Shown one piece after another: positions 8,301 to 16,690 of a DNA stretch of 21,167 nucleotides. Position numbers and translations under genes: made by a program. The notes under the pieces are model-generated. The model saw only the letters and a list, made by a program, of their open reading frames with translations. It searched no databases and had not been told where the DNA came from. Numbering within the stretch: the stretch's first letter is position 1; the number at the start of each line of letters is the position of its first letter. The stretch comes from a virus, in the IMG/VR virus record IMGVR_UViG_3300008120_000289, positions 24,654 through 45,820 of that record; one strand, given 5' to 3'.

Positions 8301-10100
8301 TCTTTCACCTAAATTTAAACTACTTGTGAATACATAGTCTTCATTACCTGAAGAGTCGACACTAAGGGTTAAATTAGGAACTAAACTACCGCAAACCGGA
8401 GTATCTGTAGGTGGGTTTAAAAATTCTTGACCCGCAACTGATTGTCCTATAAATGAATATATTGGTTGACTGCTAACTAAATTAAGAAAATAGTTGTTGG
8501 TGTAAAATTCTGATATTTGACCTTGTACATTATTAGAAATATCGGAAGAATTTCCTCCAATTGCACCGGCACCTCCTCCAACTCCTGAAGTGCTTTGTGA
8601 CGGACTTCCTGCACCAGGTAAGCTTGGCATACCTCCCGCAACTTCAGATTCGTAACTATCTTGTATGTCATTTTCTTCTTGATTACAATCACAAAATTCA
8701 CATTGGTCATACAACATTATAGGTAAACTAAATGGTTTAAGTTTAACGTCTTTTAATTTTTTCCATAAAAATGCAAAAGCAACGGTTGCTAATCCCCAAC
8801 CAATAGCCTTTTTAAGGGATATAAAAAATAATTTAAAATTTGGGGAGACAGGTCCGGCAGGGGTAACGACACCAATATTTAAAGCAGCAATTGCCGAAGA
8901 TACTTCTTTAAGTAGGAAATAAAAACTTAGAGCAGCCAAAAAAATACCCAAGTATTTTACAATGATTATTAGAACATATAAAACATGAATCACCACAACC
9001 AGTGGTAACATTATAATTTGAAATATACTGATAAAAAATAAAAATATTAAGAATATAATATCTCCTCTATATACCGCATCATTTGTTGGAAATCTGTTAT
9101 TTTCGCTTTCGCAACTTTCATCTAATATATTCTTTATACTAACAAACCTATTTGGTAATGTACCTTGTCTGTGTTTATCGATTAATTGTGAAACAGAATA
9201 AACTTTATTATAAGCCATTTCATAAAATGAATCTTCACAATTAATTCCTGATTGAGGGTCAACATAATCGTCCCAATTAATACTAAATGCGTATGATTTA
9301 CGAAGTAATGTTTGATTAATAACTGTATTACCTCCGGAATCCCAACCAAATTCTCTGATATTTGGTACTAAATAATAACCTCTCTTTGTGTCTTCATTTA
9401 ATGTTGGAGATTGATTCCATTTTATTTTAAATCTATATTTTGCCTTAGTGGGTACACCAATTTTTGGGTCGTTAGATAAAACTTTTTCACCAAATTCGTT
9501 TGTTGTAACAAAATCTAAATTCATTGGTATATCAACAAGCCATGTTCCGTTTTCATCAATAACTTGTCCTCCTGATTCTAAATCAAAAGATTCTAAAAAC
9601 GGTCTTCCTAATGTGTCTTGAAATATTGTTTGTCTTATAGTTAGTATTTCTCCAGGACCGGCAATTAAATTACATAGTTCACCTTGTTTTAATCTTGGTT
9701 TACAATTTGATTTTAACGCCATTGTATCTATATCTGAAAATATAGAACCCATAAAAATTGCGGTCGGGGTTATTGTTATATTAGCCTCATCAGTTAAATC
9801 AAAATCTGTTCTTGTTATACCTAAATTACAAATCTCAGGTTGACCCCATAATGGCTCTACTTGTATAACCCTATTAATAGAAATTATTTGAGGTAATTCT
9901 GCTAAATTTGTAGATGACCTAAATTTTGTTCCTGAAATCTGAGATTCTGTGGCAACACCCATTCTTATCAAATCTTGAGGCGATAATGAAAATTCACCAA
10001 TGTCTGATAAATCAATATCAACATGTATTGTTTGTTGTCCCACAGGAACTCCAAAAATCATAAACATAAGGTAATAGATTATACCTATAACCATCCTCAT
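5346..10100 (-). CDS. Giant structural protein with membrane segments, main part of a broken gene
   Basis: A frame of 1584 residues. The first 12 or so residues (MRMVIGIIYYLM) are out-of-frame readings of the upstream fragment; authentic sequence begins near FMIFGVPVGQQ, the end of a regulatory-type beta-sandwich. After that come LSPQDLIRMG and a beta-rich region to about residue 330. Hydrophobic segments consistent with membrane helices follow at about 346-397 and 425-447. Next are a cysteine cluster CEFCDC at 467-472 and a Gly/Ser-rich linker at about 489-517. The remaining thousand residues are Asn/Ser/Tyr-rich and beta-type. I recall large proteins of this kind in tail clusters of marine T4-like phages but cannot assign a T4 homologue. 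A role in the baseplate or tail, perhaps contacting the host membrane, is inference. Confidence 0.75.
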   Translation of the reverse strand: MRMVIGIIYYLMFMIFGVPVGQQTIHVDIDLSDIGEFSLSPQDLIRMGVATESQISGTKFRSSTNLAELPQIISINRVIQVEPLWGQPEICNLGITRTDFDLTDEANITITPTAIFMGSIFSDIDTMALKSNCKPRLKQGELCNLIAGPGEILTIRQTIFQDTLGRPFLESFDLESGGQVIDENGTWLVDIPMNLDFVTTNEFGEKVLSNDPKIGVPTKAKYRFKIKWNQSPTLNEDTKRGYYLVPNIREFGWDSGGNTVINQTLLRKSYAFSINWDDYVDPQSGINCEDSFYEMAYNKVYSVSQLIDKHRQGTLPNRFVSIKNILDESCESENNRFPTNDAVYRGDIIFLIFLFFISIFQIIMLPLVVVIHVLYVLIIIVKYLGIFLAALSFYFLLKEVSSAIAALNIGVVTPAGPVSPNFKLFFISLKKAIGWGLATVAFAFLWKKLKDVKLKPFSLPIMLYDQCEFCDCNQEENDIQDSYESEVAGGMPSLPGAGSPSQSTSGVGGGAGAIGGNSSDISNNVQGQISEFYTNNYFLNLVSSQPIYSFIGQSVAGQEFLNPPTDTPVCGSLVPNLTLSVDSSGNEDYVFTSSLNLGERINLFNTKAKFFDEIPNNPGGGVNQIKVSFLTGGTMTSDIDAHYDNIVFLMLTPDSLQSFNDGDIITFQNPSFSKDVNVVGGPTNQYGNNSITGTPVNTAAYPVTVNYVKPDGTPGSVNYTIPTPNSADTNYHKYPIDLEYFQVITAMTYSNFASQQGTTLTNSLNKRFLNNTMWFLKIYKDGAPDNQSEPITGINPLTAFDDYQNQVCLFLVRGVDPYSSKQPVTYDLSKIFGHSSYNNVLIKGFYKLNQPIVGGFKNIRHNLTNSTDLDSSYSNSNLYFKSFNYQPSTTQFSGFGSNLPSYYSNLDNNLNSVTFGTCCNLSPLYLNTVLSQTTYGARAIGNITYSSSSPTGWYGKNAFVYEFNTPVFSSSSPPPLPLVPYYAPTPNNTLSKNRGYFVSEIVEGGGLMIMDVTIRDTTIGSPAVVTAYLSTSYSTATTVTYPTTIKTNRKTVMRSDRLPTSTNVFSNCEIDYLLQNNPNFSIYVIGENGILPSQTTTIPFLTQGPYDGNTFTSNTLNNTVINSLNECQDSVPLKCYEFVGDEFRLKTGDACKSTEYDGSPKLIWKTGCYKLVTRILLSIPTDFLLIAEWAARTKIVFGACRNVFSHVFTNNWINGSLYAFAFKNNRIFNNQNQPTSDICDRTVYFDPTTNNFYYRSSPYYSGTTEQYFCGSPGTESTVQLGNLRYPTTLIDLGPRNFYLQEIIMSDDYDGYVVSQLRTTTFGDVSEIFNIFMLSRMANSGFWSQVFGSGGNSVLKYFDSRGRFQVDADYAQMISINSELGVNEFQSESYPDVPGTGPIYFSNGGSENGIFGIFFSSDTQVRDFISPKRTIIIPSGASTNDCTFSYFNVKTQKVPFYQWQLKDNPSTANIFGAQSNTWFTEPLDGQKYFSNYYQKMDRLTESSRYFRTLPGITNNSYNKGYIYNVNNSGQYSSDLSFQDYNNLVNGKEKHITVGGPFHFYFGLKKGRSAWDRFARKWIGFENITN

Positions 10101-10389
10101 TTACATCACTTAATGATTTATAAGGATATAATTCAGAAATTATCGGATTAGTTTCATCTTCTTGGTCTAAAGGAATAAAAATTGAAATTTTAGCATTTGG
10201 GATTCCATATCCGTTATTTGAGGTAACTCTACCAACAACTACTCCGTAATCAGAACATTGTCTGTTGTATATTTGACTTTGTAATATTTTTAGAGATAAT
10301 ATCTCCAAATATTCAAAATCTTGGTTTAATAAAACTCTGATTGATTTATCAACTCCAACTTGTGTTCTAATCCTAATTGAATTCGGCAT
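10018..10389 (-). CDS. N-terminal fragment of the giant structural protein
   Basis: A 123-residue frame that overlaps the 1584-residue frame by 83 bases. Residues 1-109 look genuine: they include VVVGRVTSNNGYGIPNAKIS, a start typical of carboxypeptidase-regulatory-like beta-sandwich domains, and end with VNEDGYRYNLLPY. The last 14 residues (YDFWSSCGTTNNTC) are the out-of-frame reading of the DNA that encodes MIFGVPVGQQTIHV in the downstream frame. The two frames therefore belong to one gene, and the sandwich domain is split across the junction near 10065. The frame ends in TGA, whereas intact genes here all end in TAA. From memory of related proteins some tens of codons may also be missing, but a simple frameshift cannot be excluded. 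Confidence 0.7.
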   Translation of the reverse strand: MPNSIRIRTQVGVDKSIRVLLNQDFEYLEILSLKILQSQIYNRQCSDYGVVVGRVTSNNGYGIPNAKISIFIPLDQEDETNPIISELYPYKSLSDVNEDGYRYNLLPYVYDFWSSCGTTNNTC

Positions 10390-10399
10390 TATATAAAAA

Positions 10400-10441
10400 A
10401 TCTTTTTAGATAAATAGTTTATGGTCTATTTTCAAAAAGAT
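10400..10441 (-). terminator. AT-rich hairpin with T tract after gp6
   Basis: The 79-base gap between gp6 and the next gene holds an inverted repeat: outer 8 bp (ATCTTTTT/AAAAAGAT), a small internal loop, inner 6 bp (AAATAG/CTATTT) and an 8-base loop. Read on the minus strand it is followed by TTTTTTATATAATG. This is consistent with a weak intrinsic terminator or with a leader structure close to the start at 10389. The stem is AT-rich, so its stability is uncertain. Confidence 0.45.
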
Positions 10442-10468
10442 AAGTTAAGTTTTTTTAAAATAAATTTA

Positions 10469-12307
10469 TTAGGAGAAATTAGTGTTTCTTAGATTTTTAA
10501 GAGCAACAACAATATCTTTACTTGGAAATCTAACTTGATACATTTGGCTTGGTTCTGCAAATATTGTATCGTCAACTAATTCAATTTCTCTTGTTGCCGG
10601 AACCGCATATCTTTGGGATGTTTGTGATGAAGAGTATTGACCTCCCACTTTATTAAAGAACTTTATTTCTGATATTGTAATAACTCCGTTTTGACTTTGA
10701 ATTAGTCTCCTTATTTCGGACACATTGACATTTTGACCCATTTCTCTATTTCCTGGTGCAAAGTAATTAGAAACAACATTAACTATTTGTGATATAACTG
10801 AACCTTGGTTTTGAGCACCGTCTAAAACAACACTAATATTAATACCTAAATCAATAACATTAGCGGTTTCTATTGAAATGTAGTCGTTTATCATTCGGTA
10901 GTTTGATAAATAATTAGCAACATTACTTTTTAACGTATTTGATATAGTTTCTGTCAAATTTCCAGTGTCATCATACGCTAACATCTTAATTTTTATTTTA
11001 TTGTTTTCCTCAACAATACTTACTTTTGCCGGCGCTCCAAATTTAGAAGGCATAGTTCTTATTATTGATTCGTAATCATTAATAGTTACAGCTCTATCTT
11101 GGGCAGCAAAATTAAACGCCACCATATTTCTAACTTCTTCCATTGTTGGATTGTTAGCACCACCAATTGCCGCGGTTACGTTATTACACCTTAAAGAATT
11201 TATAACATTTGTGTTCATTGATTGTGAAGGTCCATTAACAAAAAATGATACCGTTCCTATTTGAGTAATAACATTTACACCTAAATTACTTCCTGTACCA
11301 CCTCCAATTCGATATTGCACAAATAAAGTTGTATTTGCTTTTAAAGTACTACCTAACGCAAAATTATTAGAATATTTATAAAGGTCTAATTTAAGTCCGT
11401 TTCTCGCAAATTCTTTTAGTTGTTCATCAGCAGATTGTGAACCTCCTCCAAAGGTTAGTTTACAAAACCCTTCAGGTGTGAATTCACTGATAAATTTATT
11501 TTGTACTGTTAAATATTTTCCCACTTTTATTGCGGGGTTATCTGATACTTTAGTTGGGTCTTCTACAAAGACTCTGTCTTCTACTAAAGCTTTAACCTCA
11601 TACCATCTATTATCCAATGATAAAAATTCTTGAGTTGTTGGTACGTTAGCGTATTGAGTTCCGTCTTTAAGTAATACACTTGTAATTCCTAACACGTTTC
11701 TTTCGGGTAAAAATAATTCAAAAAATGGTTTAATATCGTTAGGGGTTATAACTCTTTTAAAAACTTTAGTAACTCCATTAACAACAGTTTCTCTTTTAAC
11801 TATGGTATAATTAATCAATTTATTATTGGCATCAAAATTAGGAATTTTTAGTCTATTAGTAACCCCCTCAACATTAACATCTGAACTAAAATCTATATCA
11901 TAAACAGTTTCAAAAATTTGGCCAGCACCATTAACTTGTGCTCCCGTTCTTAAAATCCCACAATACCTTAAATCTTCTTTATCATTATCCGCCGGTACCG
12001 TAATTGAGAAATCAACTAAAGCAACTGAAGGTCTTTGTCCCGGAATTTTTAACCCGTAAGTTCTAGCAATATTATATATTGATGATTTTTGTTGTGCATA
12101 TTGTAATACCGTCTCCTGTATACTTCTATCAATATTATATTGTAGGTTATCAGTTACCGCCGCGTTTAAATCTATTAAAACTGAAAAGATGGAGGCGTCA
12201 TTAACGTTCTCAACTAAGTCAGGATAATAAGTTTTTGTAAAATTAATTAATTCAGTTCTTATTGATTGGAAATCCCTTGTTGTGTAAGATATTTTTTTAT
12301 TTGCCAT
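10469..12307 (-). CDS. 6: Baseplate wedge protein, gp6 / baseplate J-like
   Basis: A 612-residue protein similar in size to T4 gp6 (660). The N terminus reads YTTRDFQSIRTELINFTKTYYPD, followed by NDASIFSVLIDLNAAVTDNLQYNIDRS and AQQKSSIYNIARTYG, the conserved opening of the gp6/baseplate-J family. The family forms the ring-like wedge dimers that hold the baseplate together and rearrange on sheath contraction. The central part has beta-rich Gly-containing stretches (TFGGGS, RIGGGTGSN), and the C-terminal part has the DRAVTINDYESII segment typical of the family. It follows gp25 with only five bases between them, the order expected from T4 (25 next to 6). No Shine-Dalgarno motif is seen. Confidence 0.92.
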   Translation of the reverse strand: MANKKISYTTRDFQSIRTELINFTKTYYPDLVENVNDASIFSVLIDLNAAVTDNLQYNIDRSIQETVLQYAQQKSSIYNIARTYGLKIPGQRPSVALVDFSITVPADNDKEDLRYCGILRTGAQVNGAGQIFETVYDIDFSSDVNVEGVTNRLKIPNFDANNKLINYTIVKRETVVNGVTKVFKRVITPNDIKPFFELFLPERNVLGITSVLLKDGTQYANVPTTQEFLSLDNRWYEVKALVEDRVFVEDPTKVSDNPAIKVGKYLTVQNKFISEFTPEGFCKLTFGGGSQSADEQLKEFARNGLKLDLYKYSNNFALGSTLKANTTLFVQYRIGGGTGSNLGVNVITQIGTVSFFVNGPSQSMNTNVINSLRCNNVTAAIGGANNPTMEEVRNMVAFNFAAQDRAVTINDYESIIRTMPSKFGAPAKVSIVEENNKIKIKMLAYDDTGNLTETISNTLKSNVANYLSNYRMINDYISIETANVIDLGINISVVLDGAQNQGSVISQIVNVVSNYFAPGNREMGQNVNVSEIRRLIQSQNGVITISEIKFFNKVGGQYSSSQTSQRYAVPATREIELVDDTIFAEPSQMYQVRFPSKDIVVALKNLRNTNFS

Positions 12308-12312
12308 ATTTT

Positions 12313-12771
12313 TTAAATATTAATAATTACAAAATCACTTGTATTAAAAGCAGTTTCAGTTAATATGTAATCAATCTTTATTTTTGCGGTATGTTCTTTT
12401 TGACTAATACCCGGTACAACAAATTCTCTTTTACCGTCAGAATTAATATAAGTCCCTCTACCTTCTTCATCTTCAGAGGCCGGTTTTACTTCAATATTAG
12501 TTATTGTTATTCCCGGAATATATTGAGAAACCGATTCTCTTATTTCTCCTTCAATTTCTGAAAAAGTAGGTCCATCCATTGGGTCAAAAATAAATTCGTA
12601 TAATCTAGTTCCAAAATCAGGTAAAAAATATCTCGTTCCTTTTCTTGTTAATAGCAAATGGATTAAGTTTGACCTAACTTCTTCCTCAGAATTAACAGAT
12701 AAATCAAAATAAGTTCCTTCATAAGAATCTCTAAATGGAAAATTTATTCCATATGTTGGGTATTCTGCCAT
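12313..12771 (-). CDS. 25: Baseplate wedge subunit, gp25-like (GPW/gp25 family)
   Basis: A 152-residue protein, close to T4 gp25 (132). It shows the family core at about residues 34-65: NLIHLLLTRKGTRYFLPDFG then TRLYEFIFDP, followed by an alpha/beta C-terminal half with GITITNIEVKP. In T4 gp25 joins the wedge to the first sheath ring and nucleates sheath assembly together with gp6 and gp53. It is the first gene after the nrdA terminator, and gp6 follows directly, so it opens the particle-gene block of this window. The start at 12771 is the only sensible one; the sequence before it is AT-rich without a Shine-Dalgarno motif. Confidence 0.93.
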   Translation of the reverse strand: MAEYPTYGINFPFRDSYEGTYFDLSVNSEEEVRSNLIHLLLTRKGTRYFLPDFGTRLYEFIFDPMDGPTFSEIEGEIRESVSQYIPGITITNIEVKPASEDEEGRGTYINSDGKREFVVPGISQKEHTAKIKIDYILTETAFNTSDFVIINI

Positions 12772-12820
12772 ACATATAAATATATGTTCTGTTTATTTTC
12801 TATAAATAGATATAAATAAA
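12772..12820. promoter_or_regulatory. AT-rich spacer with three TATAAATA octamers
   Basis: Between the nrdA terminator and gp25 the plus strand carries TATAAATA at 12775-12782, 12801-12808 and 12811-12818. The octamer equals the T4 late promoter core, but it faces the plus strand, away from gp25. On the minus strand the same sites read TATTTATA. This phage may recognise a different late core, or the octamers may be chance in very AT-rich DNA. Some promoter for gp25 is expected here because the preceding terminator would otherwise silence the block, but I cannot define one with confidence. Confidence 0.35.
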
Positions 12821-12821
12821 A

Positions 12822-12843
12822 AATCCCGAACTATGTCGGGATT
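12822..12843 (-). terminator. Rho-independent terminator after nrdA
   Basis: An 8-bp stem (AATCCCGA/TCGGGATT on the minus strand) with a 6-base loop lies a few bases after the nrdA stop. On the minus strand it is followed by a T-rich run. GC-rich stem, small loop and T tract make it a convincing intrinsic terminator. It separates the replication and nucleotide genes from the baseplate genes. Confidence 0.85.
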
Positions 12844-12847
12844 AATA

Positions 12848-15271
12848 TTAAGAAGAACATCCAAAACATTCAAATTCACTGTTTTTAGGTTTTTCAGGTA
12901 ATTTAAAATCTACCTTTGGTGCTTCAGGAGTTGTTTTAGGTTTTTCTATTTTTGAGATATCAACCGCTAAATGTTTTGCTCCCGTTGAGATTGCTTTAGT
13001 TCTAACATAATAACATAAAGTTTTTAAACCTTTCTCCCAAGAATGGAAGTGTGATGATGTTATTTTTGATAGAGTAGGGTTACTCATGTATATATTCATT
13101 GATTGTGATTGGTCAATGAATGGTGCTCTATCTGCCGCCATATCAATTAATTCTCTTTGTGAAATTTCCCAAATTGTTTTGTATTTTGGTATTAAATTTT
13201 CAATACGTTTAACTTTTTTATGATAATTTTTATCTTCAACATCTAAGTAATTATTAAAATTAATTCCTTGTATTGACCCCTCATTTAAAATGATTTCATT
13301 TTTTAGGTCTTCACACCAAATACCAAGTTTTTCAAAATCGTTAATTAAGTATTTGTTAACAATCATAATCTCACCTCCAACAACTCTTCTATTAAAAATT
13401 GCCGAATGAGCGGGTTCTGTCATTTCATACGAACCAGTAATTTTTGCTGATGACGCTACAGGCATTTGTGCTGTGAATAATGAGTTACACACACCATAAT
13501 TTTTAACATCTTCTTTTAATTGAGTCCAATCCCACATTCCTGATAAATCAATATCTTTTAATCCCCACATATCAAACTGAAATACACCTTTTGACATTGG
13601 TGAACCGTCAAAGAACTCATATGGTTTTCTTTTTCCGTTTTTACATAAATCATTACTTTCTGTAATTGCGGCAAAATATATAGTTTCAAAAATAAACTTA
13701 TTTAGTTTTTTCGCTTCAGGCGATGTAAATCCATAATCCATTAAGTAGAAAACATCCGCAAGTCCTTGTGTTCCTATTGCAATTGCTCTCTGTTCTAACC
13801 CACCTTTTTTACCTTTTTCGGTTGAATAATTATTTACGTCAACCACTTTGTTTAGTGCTTTTACAACTTTTCTTGTTTCATCATATAGTAACTTAAAATC
13901 AAATTTACCGTCAACAATAAAGTTTTTTAATACCATTGAAGATAGTGTGCAGATAGCGGTCGTTTTCTCATCAGTATATTGATAAATCTCATTACATAAA
14001 TTCGATTGTTTAATAACTCCAATGTTTTGATGATTAGTCTTTTTATTAGCATTATCTTTTGAACATAAATAAGGAACTCCTGTTTCAACTTGAGATTCAA
14101 TAACTTTAGTCCAAACATCTTGAGCTTTAACTTTTTTTCCAAGTCCCATTGAAACGGCAAGAGCGTAATTGGATTCGTATTCATCACCATAACATTCTTG
14201 TAGTGGTTTAATACCCGCCTTTTTAATGTCGTTAGGACAGAATAAATACCAGTCTTCATTGTTCTTAACCGCTCTCATAAAATTGTCAGGAATCCAAAGT
14301 GCAGTAAATAAATCTCTCGCTCTTAATTCTTCCGCTCCCGTATTCTTTTTAATTTCTAATAGGTCAAAAATATCTTTATGCCAAGGTTCAAGGTAAATTG
14401 CGGCACTACCGGGTCTTCTGCCTTGTTGATTAAAAAATCTTAATGACTCGTTAACAATTTTAAGGTATTTTAATAACCCTCCCGCAAATCCCCCTGAAGT
14501 TGATATTCTACTTTCTTTACTTCTAATGTTACTCATAGATAAACCGATACCGGCAGCGTCAGATGAGTAAGTTGAGATGTCATTCATTGTTTGAAGGAGT
14601 CCTTCTCTTGAATCTGAGTTGTTGTAGTGTAATACACACGATGCTAACTGAGGTACTTTTGTTCCTGCGTTAATCATAATTGGTGTTGCCGGAGAAATTA
14701 ACTGATTTGATAATGACTTATAGTACTCAATAGCATCATCAAAGCTATTTGTTACCCATAACGCAACTCTCATATACATATGTTGTGGTCTTTCAATAGT
14801 TTTACCGTTAGGTAACTTTAAAAGATACATTTCTTGCAGCGACCTCCAAGCAAAATAATCAAAATTATAATCATTGTCGTGATTTATTATGGAATCAATT
14901 TTTTCTTTACCAAACATTTGCATTAAAATAATGAAATCTTTGTTAACAATACCGGCTTCATAAAGTTCTTCCATAGTCTCGTAAAAACTTGGATTAGTTT
15001 CTTTATGATAAGATGATATCGCAACTGAAGACGCTAAACGGGAATAGTCGTGATGACTACCAGTATAAGCGGCGGCAATCTCATACACTAATTTGTCTAA
15101 TTCTTTTGTTGTGATATGCCCCTCAACAGGAACTGATGTTATAACTTTAATAAAAATCTCATCAGAATTAACATTTAATCCTTTTGCGGCCTTTTTAATT
15201 CTATTATAAATCTTTTGTGGGTTAAAAGATACTTCCTCTCCACTTCTTTTTTTAATCTTTAGTGACATCAT
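12848..15271 (-). CDS. nrdA: Ribonucleotide reductase large subunit, class I (NrdA)
   Basis: Reduces ribonucleoside diphosphates to deoxyribonucleotides together with NrdB, supplying precursors for phage DNA synthesis in the host cytoplasm. Numbered from the ATG at 15271 (807 residues), the N terminus carries an ATP-cone (KIKKRSGEEVSFNPQKIYNR), the allosteric activity domain. C212 (LASCVLHY) and C441 (AICTLSS) are the redox pair, and NLCNEI holds N424, the thiyl radical C426 and E428. Near the C terminus are CYYVRT, with the tyrosine pair of the radical pathway, and a Pro/Lys/Glu-rich linker ending in CFGCSS, the CxxC tail that exchanges disulfides. A frame extends upstream to 15304, but the start at 15271 (or 15268), next to the nrdB stop (TAACATGATG), gives the natural N terminus. 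Confidence 0.95.
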   Translation of the reverse strand: MMSLKIKKRSGEEVSFNPQKIYNRIKKAAKGLNVNSDEIFIKVITSVPVEGHITTKELDKLVYEIAAAYTGSHHDYSRLASSVAISSYHKETNPSFYETMEELYEAGIVNKDFIILMQMFGKEKIDSIINHDNDYNFDYFAWRSLQEMYLLKLPNGKTIERPQHMYMRVALWVTNSFDDAIEYYKSLSNQLISPATPIMINAGTKVPQLASCVLHYNNSDSREGLLQTMNDISTYSSDAAGIGLSMSNIRSKESRISTSGGFAGGLLKYLKIVNESLRFFNQQGRRPGSAAIYLEPWHKDIFDLLEIKKNTGAEELRARDLFTALWIPDNFMRAVKNNEDWYLFCPNDIKKAGIKPLQECYGDEYESNYALAVSMGLGKKVKAQDVWTKVIESQVETGVPYLCSKDNANKKTNHQNIGVIKQSNLCNEIYQYTDEKTTAICTLSSMVLKNFIVDGKFDFKLLYDETRKVVKALNKVVDVNNYSTEKGKKGGLEQRAIAIGTQGLADVFYLMDYGFTSPEAKKLNKFIFETIYFAAITESNDLCKNGKRKPYEFFDGSPMSKGVFQFDMWGLKDIDLSGMWDWTQLKEDVKNYGVCNSLFTAQMPVASSAKITGSYEMTEPAHSAIFNRRVVGGEIMIVNKYLINDFEKLGIWCEDLKNEIILNEGSIQGINFNNYLDVEDKNYHKKVKRIENLIPKYKTIWEISQRELIDMAADRAPFIDQSQSMNIYMSNPTLSKITSSHFHSWEKGLKTLCYYVRTKAISTGAKHLAVDISKIEKPKTTPEAPKVDFKLPEKPKNSEFECFGCSS

Positions 15272-15272
15272 G

Positions 15273-16220
15273 TTAAAAATCTTCTGTAAAATTAATTGTT
15301 TCATTTAATTTAGCCTTTTGGTACTCAACGGTTCTTGATTCAAAGAAGTTTCCTTTGGTTTCAACGGCAATTTGTTCCATAAACTTGAATGGTTGTTCTA
15401 CATTAAATTGTTTTTTACAACCCAATTTAACAAGTAGACCGTCTACCACAAATTCCAAATATTGTTTCATTAGATTTGAATTCATACCTATTAATGATAC
15501 CGGTAATGATTCGGTGATAAATTCCTTTTCAATTTCTAATGCGGACAATAAAATTTCTTTAATTCGTTTCTCGCTTGGTTTATCTTCAACGTGATTGTTT
15601 AACAAATGAATTGCGAAATCACAATGTAAGTTTTCATCTTTAAATATTAATGCGTTTGCGTTACACAAACCTTGCATAATTCCTCTTGATTTTAACCAAA
15701 ATACAGAACAGAAAGAACCTGAGAAGAATATTCCTTCTACCGCGGCAAATGCCACCAATCTTTCTTGGAAAGATGCGTTTTTAATCCATTCAAGAGCCCA
15801 CGTAGCCTTTTTTTGAACCGCAGGTAACTTGTCGATTGCGTTAAAGCAATCATCTTTTTCTTTGGGGTTAGAGACATAAGTATCAATTAATAAAGAATAC
15901 ATTAATGAGTGTATGTTCTCCATCATCAACTGAAATCCATAGAAGAATTTAGCCTCAGGATATTGAACTTCTCTGTAGAAATTTTCTGCCAGATTTTCAT
16001 TTACAATACCGTCTGACGCGGCGAAAAACGATAAAATATTTTTGATGAAATATCTTTCATTATCTGAAAGGTTTTCCCAATCTCGAATATCTCCCGTTAA
16101 ATCAATTTCTTCTGCCGTCCAAAAAGCGGCTTGGTGTTGTTTATAGTATTCCCAAATATCATTATATTCGATTGGAAATATAACAAACCTGTTTGGATTC
16201 TCTTTTAATATTTTTTCCAT
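15273..16220 (-). CDS. nrdB: Ribonucleotide reductase small subunit, class I (NrdB)
   Basis: A 315-residue radical-generating subunit that works with NrdA. All di-iron ligands and the radical site are visible by family comparison: D40 (AEEIDL), E101 and H104 with radical Tyr108 (ENIHSLMY), E162 (VEGIFFSG), E196 and H199 ([10 protein letters not shown]). The C-terminal tail, ending TINFTEDF, is the usual docking peptide for the large subunit. The sequence resembles the eukaryotic/Bacteroidota type of R2 ([34 protein letters not shown]) more than E. coli NrdB. It starts three bases after the helicase fragment's stop and is immediately followed by nrdA; the B-then-A order is the reverse of many bacterial operons. 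No maturation factor or glutaredoxin gene is seen in the window. Confidence 0.95.
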   Translation of the reverse strand: MEKILKENPNRFVIFPIEYNDIWEYYKQHQAAFWTAEEIDLTGDIRDWENLSDNERYFIKNILSFFAASDGIVNENLAENFYREVQYPEAKFFYGFQLMMENIHSLMYSLLIDTYVSNPKEKDDCFNAIDKLPAVQKKATWALEWIKNASFQERLVAFAAVEGIFFSGSFCSVFWLKSRGIMQGLCNANALIFKDENLHCDFAIHLLNNHVEDKPSEKRIKEILLSALEIEKEFITESLPVSLIGMNSNLMKQYLEFVVDGLLVKLGCKKQFNVEQPFKFMEQIAVETKGNFFESRTVEYQKAKLNETINFTEDF

Positions 16221-16222
16221 AA

Positions 16223-16690
16223 TTAATTATTTTGCTGTCTTTGTTTTCTCTTCTCAAGTAAATCTTTTACTCTTTGTCTATTTTGTTCTTCTTTTTGTTC
16301 TTCTAATCCTAAGAATGTTACCGAACTTTCAGTATCAATCTCTAACATCCCGTTGTCAAATTTACAGTTCTCAAAAACCACACCATCATCTCCGATACGT
16401 GATTTTGTAATTGCAATGGTTGCAAGTTTCATTTCTTTTTGTTGTAATGTTTTTGCAACAGATATGATAACGTGACCAACTTGAGCCTTTTTAATTGACC
16501 CACCCATTTGGTCTGTTGTTACAACCTCAGATGAAATTGAACTTCTATTACCTTGTGTTGCCGTCCATCCAACTATTGATAGTTCGTGACACATCGCTTC
16601 AAATGCTCTCATAACCGAACCTTCTGATTTCCATTCGTCACCTAAGTTCTTATCAGGAACAACACAATCAATATAATCTAATAAAACCAT
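16223..16690 (-). CDS. 41: Replicative helicase gp41/DnaB type, C-terminal fragment
   Basis: A 155-residue frame holding the second half of a RecA-like helicase core. It begins exactly at Walker B ([10 protein letters not shown]5), continues with the [10 protein letters not shown] sensor segment (Q46), and ends the core with [11 protein letters not shown], matching the arginine-finger region of DnaB (family knowledge). A Glu/Lys/Gln-rich tail follows. By itself it lacks Walker A and the N-terminal domain and could not be a helicase. It overlaps the preceding N-terminal fragment by 13 bases in another frame, and a TGA lies 12 bases upstream of its ATG in the same frame. It is best read as the 3' part of one gene broken by a deletion. 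Confidence 0.85.
   Translation of the reverse strand: MVLLDYIDCVVPDKNLGDEWKSEGSVMRAFEAMCHELSIVGWTATQGNRSSISSEVVTTDQMGGSIKKAQVGHVIISVAKTLQQKEMKLATIAITKSRIGDDGVVFENCKFDNGMLEIDTESSVTFLGLEEQKEEQNRQRVKDLLEKRKQRQQNN

Noticed and set aside
8477-8710. 77-residue minus-strand frame inside the giant structural gene
   Set aside because: Shadow frame over the Gly/Ser linker and cysteine cluster region of the larger protein; no independent start signal.
13927-14259. 110-residue minus-strand frame inside nrdA
   Set aside because: Lies wholly inside a gene with intact catalytic motifs; composition is that of an alternate-frame shadow.
15272-15304. Upstream ATG at 15304 as the nrdA start
   Set aside because: It would overlap nrdB by 32 bases and add a stretch ([11 protein letters not shown]) that is just the alternate reading of the NrdB docking tail; the ATG at 15271 sits right after the nrdB stop.
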